From JBCCOW01 sp038749105 (GTDB taxonomy: Bacteria; Planctomycetota; Phycisphaerae; Phycisphaerales; Phycisphaeraceae), in the NCBI GenBank assembly GCA_038749105.1, contig JBCDIM010000021.1, forward strand, positions 1 to 56,102: a DNA stretch of 56,102 nt. The letters are read 5' to 3'. Both the position numbers and the translations under genes were made by a program. Below, in pieces: positions 1-7,039 of the stretch (position 1 is the stretch's first letter; every line of letters begins with the position of its first letter). Below the pieces are notes generated by a model, which did no database searches, was not told the origin of the DNA, and saw only the letters and a program-made list of their open reading frames with translations.

Positions 1-387
1 CCACCCCCGCACCGCCACCCCCGTGACCACCGCATGCTCCGTCCCCACAAACCCCTCCAGCATCGCCAGCGCCTCCGCCTCATCCCCCGGTTTCCCCAGC
101 CACGCCCCGTCCGGGCCGACCGCCACCGTGTCCGCCGCCACCACCACGCCATCGCGCAACCAAGGTTCATCCACCAACGCCGCCGCCGCCTTCCGTCTTG
201 CCAACTCGACCACCAACCCCTCCGCCCCCCGAAGCCCACGGTGTCCCAACGTGGGCCCGCCCGCCTCCACCTCATCCCCCGGCCGATCCGCGTCCACATA
301 CCCCGTCCCCACCGCCTCAAACGCGTAGCCCGCGCGCTCCAACAGCTCCGCCCGCTTCGCCGATGAACTCGCCAACCCCAGGTACAT
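1..387 (-). CDS. maf: Maf-family nucleotide pyrophosphatase, partial (C-terminus beyond window)
   Basis: Maf proteins are cytoplasmic pyrophosphatases that hydrolyse non-canonical or modified nucleoside triphosphates. The frame opens with ATG at 387 and stays open to base 1, giving 129 residues. The N-terminus has the family signature (LASSSAKRAELL, residues 4-15). About residues 85-110 there is the active-site block AADTVAV followed by LGKPGDEAEALAMLEGF, and then HAVVTGVAV, all in Maf order. The C-terminal third is missing because the window ends. Between the VDADRPGDE segment and the ELARRKA helix there is a short unusual stretch (GGPTLGHRGLRG) encoded by a palindromic repeat at 231-258. 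The gene is divergent from the ParA-like gene. Family assignment is firm from motifs; the substrate is not known. Confidence 0.88.
   Translation of the reverse strand, partial: MYLGLASSSAKRAELLERAGYAFEAVGTGYVDADRPGDEVEAGGPTLGHRGLRGAEGLVVELARRKAAAALVDEPWLRDGVVVAADTVAVGPDGAWLGKPGDEAEALAMLEGFVGTEHAVVTGVAVRGW
231..258. repeat. Palindromic element, GAAGCCCACGG sub-type, in frame inside maf
   Basis: The copy begins GAAGCCCACGGTGTCCC and ends CGTGGGCCC. Its arms GCCCACG (234-240) and CGTGGGC (250-256) pair perfectly around a 9-nt loop. It lies inside the Maf coding frame on the minus strand and adds about nine residues where ordinary Maf proteins have a short loop. It is nearly identical to the copies at 3830 and 24788. 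Confidence 0.8.
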
Positions 388-488
388 CCCCCCACGTTAG
401 CCCACCCAGGCCCGGGCGGCCCGCCGTCGGCGTCAGTCAATCCCGCTCCTAAACCCCCATTTTCAAGCCTTTATCAATACACCCCCGA

Positions 489-494
489 TATGAT
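489..494 (+). promoter_or_regulatory. Weak candidate -10 element upstream of the ParA-like gene
   Basis: TATGAT lies 64 bases before the TTG start of the ParA-like gene, in a locally AT-richer stretch (about 455-495) of the 170-bp divergent region between maf and parA. No convincing -35 hexamer is seen at 16-18 bp spacing, so this is only a suggestion. Confidence 0.2.
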
Positions 495-557
495 CGGCGT
501 AAGCGCAACCTCTGCGCACCATTTCCCAGTGGCCCCACACGGACGGCAGGCCTCGTT

Positions 558-2159
558 TTGCGAACCATCGCGATCATCAATCAGAAAGGCGGCTGCGGCA
601 AGACCACCTGCGCCATCAACCTCGCTGCCACCCTTTCTGCCAACCAGCACAAGACCCTCCTGGTCGATATGGACCCCCAGGGCCACTGCGCCCTGGGCCT
701 CGCGGTCCCCGAAAAACGCGTCGAACGCTCCACCGCCGATCTCCTCCGCCACGGGCTCGACGGCTCGATCGGCATCGACGACGCCACCTGGCAGATCACC
801 CGCCACCTCGACCTCGTCCCCGCCTCGGTCTCCCTCGCCGCCCTCGAACAGCAGCTCCATGCCGCCCCGGACCGCGACCGACGCCTCTCCCACGTCCTCG
901 CCACCGCCCAGTCCCGATACGACTTCTGCATCATCGACTGCCCACCCTCGATCGGGCTGCTGACCTTCAACGCCCTCCGCGCCGCCGACGAGGCCCTGAT
1001 CCCCGTCGAGACCGGCTACTTCGCCATGCAGGGCTCCGTCCGCCAGTCCCAGACCATCGACGCCATCATCCAACGCATCGGTCGCAACCTCCGCTACCGC
1101 GTCCTGCCCACGATGTACGACGTCCGCACCCGGCTCGCCCGGGAGATCCTCGCCGAGCTCAAGCGACACTTCGGCGACAAGGTCCTGCCCACCGTCATCA
1201 ACTTCAACGCCAAGCTCAAAGAGGCCGCCTCCTTCGGCCAGCCCATCACCGACTACGACCCCGCCTCCCGTGGCATGCAGGATTTTGAGCACCTCGCCGC
1301 CTGGCTCATCGCCAACCCCCCCGAGCCCAAGCCCGAACCCTTCGAGCACGCCGCGCCCCAGACGGTCCCCGCCTTCAGCCCGGTGGCCGATCCTCAGCCG
1401 CTGGCCGACGCGGCTTCAAGTGCTGTGGACCCGGCAGACGCTACCGCCCAGCCCCAGCCCCTGATGTCCCGGGCTGCCGAGCTCGCCCAGCGTGCCCGTC
1501 ACCTCTCGTCCCGCACCGCCGAGATCTCACAGCGTCTGCAGCAGGACGCCGAACGCGCCGGGGTCCCCCTCAACCCGGCCAGCCCCACGCCGGCACCGGT
1601 TCAAAGCCCACCGATGGCCCAGCCTTCGGCCAGCTCCCCGGCGACCCCGCCCCCCGGCTCCCCACTCGATATCCAGCAACTCACACCGCCCGAGCCTGCT
1701 GAGGGCGATACCCCCGACATCCCCCACCGCGCCCCCAACGCCACCCGCACCCGTGCGAACGACGCCCGCAACGAAGACCTGCGGCGAAAAGTCTCCCGGC
1801 TCTACGGCGTCCGCAATACCTCGCGTGGTGTCCTCTTCGTCCAGCCCGGCTCACCCAATCAGCCCATCACCATCGCCGGTGAATTCAACGGCTGGAACGC
1901 CGAGTCGCACCCCATGAACTACGACGCCAACCTCGAGGTCTGGCAGGCCTGCCTCCCGCTCCCGGCCGGCACCCACCAGTACCGGCTCGTGATCAATGGT
2001 GACTGGGTCAACGACCCGCACAACCCCCACCAGCAGACCAACCCCTTCGGCGACCCCAACTCCCTCGTCACCGTCCCCACCACGACGAACCCGACGGTCG
2101 CTCACCGTGATCCCACCCCCGCACAAGCCCCCGCCACGACCACCCCTTCCGCCACTTAG
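558..2159 (+). CDS. ParA-family ATPase with C-terminal CBM48/AMPK-type glycogen-binding-like domain
   Basis: ParA/MinD-type ATPases position DNA or protein cargo through ATP-dependent dimerisation. Residues 1-250 are a standard ParA domain: deviant Walker A KGGCGKTT (10-17), Walker A' LLVDMDPQG (about 36-44) and Walker B IIDCPPSIG (about 125). A proline/alanine-rich linker with a short heptad-like helix (about 305-335) follows. Residues about 422-509 form an isoamylase-N/CBM48-like beta domain with the signatures GEFNGWN, LPAGTHQYRLVINGDWVNDP and NPFGDPNSLV, as in AMPK-beta and glycogen-branching enzymes. The start is TTG at 558, since no in-frame ATG precedes the conserved beta strand. The next gene starts 14 bp downstream, suggesting an operon. 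No parB is visible. The domain calls are strong, but the cellular role of the fusion is unknown. Confidence 0.9.
   Translation: MRTIAIINQKGGCGKTTCAINLAATLSANQHKTLLVDMDPQGHCALGLAVPEKRVERSTADLLRHGLDGSIGIDDATWQITRHLDLVPASVSLAALEQQLHAAPDRDRRLSHVLATAQSRYDFCIIDCPPSIGLLTFNALRAADEALIPVETGYFAMQGSVRQSQTIDAIIQRIGRNLRYRVLPTMYDVRTRLAREILAELKRHFGDKVLPTVINFNAKLKEAASFGQPITDYDPASRGMQDFEHLAAWLIANPPEPKPEPFEHAAPQTVPAFSPVADPQPLADAASSAVDPADATAQPQPLMSRAAELAQRARHLSSRTAEISQRLQQDAERAGVPLNPASPTPAPVQSPPMAQPSASSPATPPPGSPLDIQQLTPPEPAEGDTPDIPHRAPNATRTRANDARNEDLRRKVSRLYGVRNTSRGVLFVQPGSPNQPITIAGEFNGWNAESHPMNYDANLEVWQACLPLPAGTHQYRLVINGDWVNDPHNPHQQTNPFGDPNSLVTVPTTTNPTVAHRDPTPAQAPATTTPSAT
2088..2117. repeat. Degenerate palindromic element near the 3' end of the ParA-like gene
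   Basis: This 30-nt stretch matches the copy starting at 3831 at 23 of 30 positions by eye and is read in the same frame (NPTVAHRDP against KPTVSHRGP). The central arms ACGGT/ACCGT are kept while the outer stem has decayed. It is probably an old copy, though chance similarity in proline-rich DNA is possible. Confidence 0.45.
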
Positions 2160-2173
2160 CCCAGCCCGCCGTC

Positions 2174-3796
2174 ATGGATGACGACCGTACCCAACAGTCC
2201 ATCGACGAGCTCGCCGAGCTCTTCCTCACCGGCGTCAACCCTGACCCGCCCACCGATCCCCCGCCGTTCAGCCCCAGCGTGGACCCCCTCGCCGGCCCGG
2301 CCCCTCTGCCCATGCTCCCGCAGGGCGACGCCGCTTCAGCCGCGCTGAGCACCCCCCAGGCCGTTGCTCCCGACTACCCCCGTCCCCCTCAGGATCACTC
2401 GCCCAACCTCCGCCTCCATCGTGATCATCCGACCGATGCCTCGACGACAGGGCCGGGCGACCCGCCCCCGCCACCCCCTCCGCCCGCCGAGCCCGCCGCC
2501 GCCGTCGAGGCCGTCCTCCTTGCAAACCTCCCCACCGTCTCGGGCCCCTGGCTCACCGCCTACGCCCAGACCCTCGCCGACGCTGACGGGCCGACCGCTG
2601 TCCTCTTCCCCGACGACCGCAACCTCGATGCCGACCTCCTCCTCCCCTCGACCACCAAGAGGCCCAGCACGTCGCAAGGAGCGTTGACCAACGAGGGCGC
2701 CACACCCACCGATCTGGTCAACCACCTCCTCACCGATCCCGCTCACCCCGTCCGCAACATCTTGGTCCACCTCGACGCCGGGCCCCACTCGCCCGACGCG
2801 CCCCGCCTCCTGGCCTTTGATCACTGGACCGTCCTGACCGGCAAGGATGACGCCGCTATCGCCGCCGCGGGTGTCCTGCTCCACGAGCTCGCCGACGCCC
2901 ACCCCGAGACCACCGACAAGCAGGTCAGCCTCGTCGTCGCCGGCGCAGACGCCAAGGCCGCCAACGACACCGCCGCCCGCCTCCAGGCCGCCGTCGGGCA
3001 CCGCTTCGCCTCGCCCCTCGCCCTCCTCGGCCACCTCCAACGCATCGCCCCCGCCAACCTCACCACCCTCCCGTCCACCCCCCTCACTCCCGACAGCTGG
3101 CACGCCCTCCAGGACCGCCTGCTCACCCTCGAACCCCCCACCGAACCCGCCCCCGCACCAGCACCCGCCACCCCATCCACGCCCCCCGTAAAGCCCGGGG
3201 ATGGCATCCCCGGGCCCCGCGTCGCCGCAACCCAAAGCCAATCCCCCAAACCCCAAGCCCACTCCACCGACACGAACCCCGCTCGTCCCGCGCGACCCAA
3301 CCTCGCCGAGCTCCTGCTCCGCTCCCCCCACGCCCCGTTCCCCCACCACAAGGCGCGCCCGCTCGAGGCCCGCTGCCCCCACCAGCCCGACACCCAGCTC
3401 CTGCTCGGCCCCGACGGCCGACTCCACCTCCTCCGCCAAACCTTCCCCACCCCACCCACGCCCACCCCCTCCACGACTCCCCTAAAGCCCGGTGGTAGCA
3501 CCCCCGGGCTCCGCGCCACCGACGCTTCCACCGCCGCGTTGTCCGCCCTCCGTGCCGCCATCGTCGAACTCTCCCAGGCCCGCGCCTGGGTCCGCGAACA
3601 CCTGCCTCTGCTGCAACTCACCGACAAGCACGCCCGCTTCGACACCACCCTCGACCCCGAGCTGCACCTCTTCACCGACCAGCCCCACCTCGCCACGCCC
3701 CTGGTCGCCAAGCTCGGCGACTCCCTCCGCCGCCACCTCCTCCAACGCATCCGCCTCCAAGACCACGCCGCCGGGCACTGCGTCCCCCTCGCCTGA
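2174..3796 (+). CDS. Proline-rich protein with a probable P-loop-less MinD/ParA-like domain
   Basis: This 540-residue protein starts 14 bp after the ParA-like gene and is probably co-transcribed with it. I do not recognise a named family. The N-terminus is acidic (MDDDRTQQSIDELAELF), followed by a Pro/Ala-rich linker. Residues about 115-300 read like a SIMIBI ATPase stripped of its nucleotide loop: a strand at VLLANLPTVSG where a Walker A would sit, a VLTGKDDAAIAAAGVLLHELA segment, VSLVVAGADAKAANDTAARLQ and LALLGHLQRI, in the order seen in MinD/FlhG. No GKT or DxD motif is present. A second Pro-rich linker follows, then a helical C-terminus (about 455-540). Two palindromic repeats at 3189 and 3483 lie in frame in the linkers. 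Scaffold or partner of the neighbouring ATPase is inference. Confidence 0.75.
   Translation: MDDDRTQQSIDELAELFLTGVNPDPPTDPPPFSPSVDPLAGPAPLPMLPQGDAASAALSTPQAVAPDYPRPPQDHSPNLRLHRDHPTDASTTGPGDPPPPPPPPAEPAAAVEAVLLANLPTVSGPWLTAYAQTLADADGPTAVLFPDDRNLDADLLLPSTTKRPSTSQGALTNEGATPTDLVNHLLTDPAHPVRNILVHLDAGPHSPDAPRLLAFDHWTVLTGKDDAAIAAAGVLLHELADAHPETTDKQVSLVVAGADAKAANDTAARLQAAVGHRFASPLALLGHLQRIAPANLTTLPSTPLTPDSWHALQDRLLTLEPPTEPAPAPAPATPSTPPVKPGDGIPGPRVAATQSQSPKPQAHSTDTNPARPARPNLAELLLRSPHAPFPHHKARPLEARCPHQPDTQLLLGPDGRLHLLRQTFPTPPTPTPSTTPLKPGGSTPGLRATDASTAALSALRAAIVELSQARAWVREHLPLLQLTDKHARFDTTLDPELHLFTDQPHLATPLVAKLGDSLRRHLLQRIRLQDHAAGHCVPLA
3189..3218. repeat. Palindromic element, TAAAGCC-stem-GGGCC sub-type, in frame
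   Basis: The arms GCCCGGGGA (3193-3201) and TCCCCGGGC (3207-3215) pair perfectly around TGGCA. The sequence is flanked 5' by TAAA and followed by CCCGCG. It is read in the host frame as VKPGDGIPGPR, in a low-complexity linker of the MinD-like protein. Confidence 0.75.
3483..3510. repeat. Second in-frame palindromic element of the same gene
   Basis: It starts TAAAGCCCGG and ends CCCCCGGGCT. The arms pair with one mismatch around AGC, and the flanks (TAAAG before, CCGCG after) match those of the copy at 3189. It is read in the same frame as LKPGGSTPGLR, paralleling VKPGDGIPGPR. Stem sequences differ while flanks and reading phase are kept. Confidence 0.7.
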
Positions 3797-3829
3797 CCCC
3801 CACCCACCACCAAACAGCCCCACCACCAT

Positions 3830-3857
3830 GAAGCCCACGGTGTCTCACCGTGGGCCC
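3830..3857. repeat. Palindromic element, GAAGCCCACGG sub-type, intergenic copy
   Basis: The perfect 8-bp arms GCCCACGG (3833-3840) and CCGTGGGC (3848-3855) surround TGTCTCA. All 28 bases are identical to the copy at 24788. It lies 33 bp after the stop of the MinD-like gene and could also act as a transcript hairpin, but no T-run follows. Confidence 0.85.
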
Positions 3858-3915
3858 ACGCTGCCCAAAGTCCCGTTTAGCCCTGTCACCCACAACCAAC
3901 ACGCCCGCCCGTAGC

Positions 3916-3933
3916 GTCGCCGCTCGCGGCGAC
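3916..3933. repeat. Inverted repeat between convergent genes
   Basis: GTCGCCGC and GCGGCGAC pair perfectly with a TC loop, 13 bp beyond the stop of the M28 gene and 119 bp beyond the stop of the MinD-like gene. It sits where a bidirectional terminator would be expected. There is no T-run on either side, so it may equally be another dispersed palindrome. Confidence 0.5.
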
Positions 3934-3945
3934 CGTGGCACTCGA

Positions 3946-5880
3946 TTAATCCAACTTCTCCTCTTCGTTCGGCGCGAGCTTCTGCCACCGATCCTGCTCC
4001 GAAACCCACTGATATTTCAGTCCACCCTCGTCCCACGCCAACACCGCCGCCAGCCCACCCACCAGACGTGCGACCCGCGCCACCCCCTCCATGTTGAGCG
4101 TTTCCGCCGTATCACGCACCGTGTGATAGTCCCCAGTAAGGCCCGTAAAAAAGTGCAACACCGGCACATCCCGGTGATAAAACACCCGGTGGTCCGACGG
4201 CCCCCAAGGCGAGTCCCCAAAGACAAGCCGAAGCCCCGGCAGCACATTCGCGAACCCCAACCGAGCCCGCCACCCTGGGCTGCTCGCCAGTCCGTACACG
4301 AACAACTGCCCACGACGAATCCGTCCGACCATGTCCATGTTGACCATGGCGACGACTTCGCCCTGCGGCTCTCCCTGATCCGGTTGCTCAGAGTCCTCCG
4401 TGGCTTCGACCCACGAAAATCCACCTTCGGACTTTTGCTTCCTAGCGATCTTTTTTAGTTCTTCCAACGCCTGCTGGCGTGTCTGCTGCGGCGCTTCATC
4501 GGAAAAATCGAGATACCCGGGTTTCTCAAGTGCGGTTGGCGAAAGACCTGTACGTGACCACACCCGCAGCTCATCAATGTGATCCGCTAGGTGCGTCGAC
4601 CCCAACAGCCCCCGCTCCTCCGCACTAAACCCCACAAACACCACCGTCCGCCTCGGCCGCTCCGCTGCCTCACCCCGCAGCCCCTGCACCCATCCCGCGT
4701 ATCGCCGCGCCGCCAGCAACAGCGCCGACACCCCCGACGCGTTGTCATCCGCGCCCGGATAGTACGCCCCGGCCTTTCCACCACCCGACCGCCTGACCAA
4801 ACCCAGGTGGTCGTAGTGCGCCCCGACCAACACCACCTGCCCCGCCAGCTCACCCTGCCCCATCACCATCCCCGCCACATTCGCCGCCCGTGTCAGTGGC
4901 GATTCCAACACGAACTCCCCCGCCAGCCGAACCCCGGGCAGCACCTCCGGCACCAAGTCACCCTCATCCGCCAACCGCCGATACGCTCGGTCGATCCCCG
5001 GCCCAAGCCCCGCCTCCGCCAACATCAATCGCCAGGTCCGACGCGTGATCTCCACCGTCGGCAGCACCGACGTCCCGTCCCTCGGCTGCGTCTCCCGCAC
5101 CGTCCTCAAACGCTCCTCTTCTATCCCCGGCGGCACAACAACCACCAGACCCACCGCACCCAACGCCTTCGCATCCTCCGCTTTCCGCACGAGGTTGGAC
5201 CCGTTCGACCACCGGTCCTCCTTCCGCATCCAACGTGACACCCCATCCCCATCCATGGGTTCGTACCGATACGCCACCGCCACCTTCCCCTTCAGCAAAC
5301 CCTCAGGCATCCCGGCGTAACTGTTGTATCCGTGCAGACGATTCTGAATCCCGTACCCCACAAACACCACCCCCGCATCAAACGCCCCGTTCGTCGACAA
5401 CCCCAACGCCCCGAACGCCTCCCCCGCCCGCAGCTCCACCCCATTGAGCGTCATCCGTTCCGTCGTCGCCCGCAGCCGCAGCCGTGCCCCAAACGCCTGG
5501 ACCCACCCCACCCCACCGTCCCCCTCACCCCGAAGCCCACGGCGTTCCGCCGTGGGTCTTGCTGCTTCATACACCCCCGCGGCATCCACAAACCCCGGCT
5601 CCAACCCCGCCTCTTTCATCCGCTCCACCAGCCACGCTTCAGCCACATCCAATCCAGGCTCCCCCAACCCCCGACCCGCCATCGCCTCCCCCGTCAGCTC
5701 CTCCACCCACCCCCGCACCAACGCCACCTCATCCACCACCCCGCCCCGAAGCGCTCGAGGCGACGCGGCTTGAGCCGCGTTGTCATCGCCCCCGACCGTT
5801 CCCCCATCCCTCGCACACCCCCCCACACCACCCACCCCAACCACCACCCACAGCCACAACATGCACCATCGCTCATTCAT
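3946..5880 (-). CDS. M28-family zinc aminopeptidase, probable lipoprotein, with PA-like domain
   Basis: M28 peptidases remove N-terminal residues from peptides using two zinc ions. The 644-residue protein begins with a hydrophobic segment ending at VGGC22, consistent with a lipobox. A protease-associated-like region (about 165-260) precedes the catalytic domain. All expected metal or catalytic positions are seen in order: His in GAHYDHLG (about 355), Asp in PGADDNASG (about 376), the Glu pair in SAEERGLLGS (about 418), Asp in VNMDMVGR (about 515) and His in GDYHTVRDTAETLN (about 585). The coding sequence contains two palindromic repeats (5532-5559 and 5751-5788), read as RPTAERRGLRG and DNAAQAASPRA in linkers. 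It is convergent with the MinD-like gene and divergent from ruvB. The specific substrate is unknown. Confidence 0.9.
   Translation of the reverse strand: MNERWCMLWLWVVVGVGGVGGCARDGGTVGGDDNAAQAASPRALRGGVVDEVALVRGWVEELTGEAMAGRGLGEPGLDVAEAWLVERMKEAGLEPGFVDAAGVYEAARPTAERRGLRGEGDGGVGWVQAFGARLRLRATTERMTLNGVELRAGEAFGALGLSTNGAFDAGVVFVGYGIQNRLHGYNSYAGMPEGLLKGKVAVAYRYEPMDGDGVSRWMRKEDRWSNGSNLVRKAEDAKALGAVGLVVVVPPGIEEERLRTVRETQPRDGTSVLPTVEITRRTWRLMLAEAGLGPGIDRAYRRLADEGDLVPEVLPGVRLAGEFVLESPLTRAANVAGMVMGQGELAGQVVLVGAHYDHLGLVRRSGGGKAGAYYPGADDNASGVSALLLAARRYAGWVQGLRGEAAERPRRTVVFVGFSAEERGLLGSTHLADHIDELRVWSRTGLSPTALEKPGYLDFSDEAPQQTRQQALEELKKIARKQKSEGGFSWVEATEDSEQPDQGEPQGEVVAMVNMDMVGRIRRGQLFVYGLASSPGWRARLGFANVLPGLRLVFGDSPWGPSDHRVFYHRDVPVLHFFTGLTGDYHTVRDTAETLNMEGVARVARLVGGLAAVLAWDEGGLKYQWVSEQDRWQKLAPNEEEKLD
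5532..5559. repeat. Palindromic element, GAAGCCCACGG sub-type, in frame inside the M28 peptidase
   Basis: The arms CCCACGGC (5537-5544) and GCCGTGGG (5548-5555 region) pair around a short GTTCC loop. Read on the minus strand it gives PTAERRGLRG, in the same phase as the Maf copy (PTLGHRGLRG). It sits upstream of the catalytic domain. Confidence 0.78.
5751..5788. repeat. Palindromic element, CGCGGCT/AGCCGCG sub-type, in frame near the 5' end of the M28 gene
   Basis: The arms CGCGGCT (5764-5770) and AGCCGCG (5773-5779) pair around TG inside a longer conserved unit. On the minus strand it reads DNAAQAASPRA. It resembles the copy at 33831 (DTAKAVSP) with compensating stem changes, and a shorter degenerate form at 11736. 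Confidence 0.6.
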
Positions 5881-5947
5881 CCCAAAATCCTACCGCGAAC
5901 CTCAGCGCCTAACCCCGAACGCCGAGCACCTCATCTACACTCCCCTC

Positions 5948-7003
5948 ATGCCCACCGAGCGCCTCGTCGCCGCCGCCGAATCCTCCCCCGCGGAAGAGCA
6001 GCACAACCTCGCCCTGCGTCCCACGAAGCTCGCCGAGTACATCGGTCAGCCCAAGCTCGTCGAGAAACTCACCATCACCCTCCAGGCCGTCCGCGATCGC
6101 GGCGAGCCCATGGAGCACACCCTCCTCCACGGCCCACCCGGCCTCGGCAAAACCACCCTCGCCCACATCATCGCCCACGAGATGGGCACCCACCTCTCCG
6201 TCTCCGCCGGGCCCGCCCTCACCAAGCCCGGCGACCTCGTCGGCCTGCTCACCAAGCTCCAGCCCCGCGACGTCCTGTTCATCGACGAGATCCACCGCCT
6301 GCCCATCGCCCTCGAGGAGTACCTCTACTCCGCGATGGAAGACTTCAAGATCGACGTCCAGATCGAGCAGGGCATGCACGCCCGCACCGTCACGCTCCCC
6401 GTCCAGCCCTTCACGCTGATCGGGGCCACCACCCGAGCCGGCCTCCTGTCCGCCCCCATGCGGTCCCGCTTCGGTTTGCAGCACAACCTCGAGTTCTACC
6501 CCCCCGACCACCTGCTCCAGATCCTCCACCGCTCCGCGTCACTCCTGCAACTCAAGGACGGTAAAGATGCTTCCGCCGCCCTCGAACTCCTCGCCCACCG
6601 TGCCCGTGGCACCCCCCGCATCGCCAACCGCCTGCTCCGACGCGTCCGCGACTACGCCCAGGTCAAGCACCACAACCAGCTCAACCCCGCCATCGTCACC
6701 GAAGCCCTCAAACTCGAAGGCATCGACGAGCTCGGCCTCGACGAGCTCGACCACAAATACCTCCGCACCCTCGCCACCGTCTACCAAGGCGGACCCGTCG
6801 GCCTCGAAGCCATCGCCGCCACCCTCGGCGAGGACGCCGGCACCCTCGAGCAGGCCGTCGAACCCTTCCTGCTCCAATCCCAATTCCTCGCCCGAACCCG
6901 CCGCGGCCGAGCCCTCACCCCCGCCGCCGCCGAACACCTCGGCGTGACCCTCCCCGAACCCGACCCCACCCTCTTCCCCCAACCCGACACCCCCCAAAAC
7001 TAA
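5948..7003 (+). CDS. ruvB: Holliday junction branch migration ATPase RuvB
   Basis: RuvB is the hexameric AAA+ motor that, with RuvA, drives branch migration of Holliday junctions in recombinational repair. ATG at 5948 gives 351 residues, matching the family's usual length; upstream in-frame codons are proline/serine-rich and not RuvB-like. Visible motifs are RPTKLAEYIGQ (about 24-34), Walker A GPPGLGKTT (62-70), Walker B FIDEIHRL (about 112-119), the arginine-finger region TTRAGLLSAPMRSRFG (about 160-175) and the winged-helix C-terminus (about 260-335). The stop TAA is provided by the palindromic repeat at 7001. No ruvA or ruvC is adjacent. The gene is divergent from the M28 gene, 67 bp away. 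Confidence 0.97.
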   Translation: MPTERLVAAAESSPAEEQHNLALRPTKLAEYIGQPKLVEKLTITLQAVRDRGEPMEHTLLHGPPGLGKTTLAHIIAHEMGTHLSVSAGPALTKPGDLVGLLTKLQPRDVLFIDEIHRLPIALEEYLYSAMEDFKIDVQIEQGMHARTVTLPVQPFTLIGATTRAGLLSAPMRSRFGLQHNLEFYPPDHLLQILHRSASLLQLKDGKDASAALELLAHRARGTPRIANRLLRRVRDYAQVKHHNQLNPAIVTEALKLEGIDELGLDELDHKYLRTLATVYQGGPVGLEAIAATLGEDAGTLEQAVEPFLLQSQFLARTRRGRALTPAAAEHLGVTLPEPDPTLFPQPDTPQN

Positions 7004-7030
7004 AGCCTGCCCGTGGCCCTGGGCAGGCTC
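7001..7030. repeat. Palindromic element, TAAAGCC-stem-GGCTC sub-type, at the end of ruvB
   Basis: The arms AGCCTGCCC (7004-7012) and GGGCAGGCT (7021-7029) pair perfectly around GTGGCCCT. The leading TAA of the element is the ruvB stop codon. Only 10 bp separate it from the next ATG, so it could also attenuate read-through, although no T-run follows. Confidence 0.7.
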
Positions 7031-7039
7031 CCATCCACC

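Noticed and set aside
388..557. Replication origin near the ParA-like gene
   Set aside because: No parB, dnaA, dnaN or DnaA-box cluster is visible; the ParA here is an unusual fusion and not evidence of an origin.
474..1349. Minus-strand frame of 291 codons opposite the ParA domain
   Set aside because: Antisense to an intact ParA domain; Gly/Glu/Val-rich low-complexity translation.
3830..3933. Palindromes after genes as intrinsic terminators
   Set aside because: None of the hairpins at 3830, 3916, 7001, 8632 or 32702 is followed by a T-run, and related copies occur inside coding sequences, so a terminator role is not supported.
5780..5947. 56 extra N-terminal codons of RuvB
   Set aside because: The stretch is Pro/Ser/Thr-rich, overlaps the start of the divergent M28 gene and is not RuvB-like; ATG at 5948 gives the usual length.
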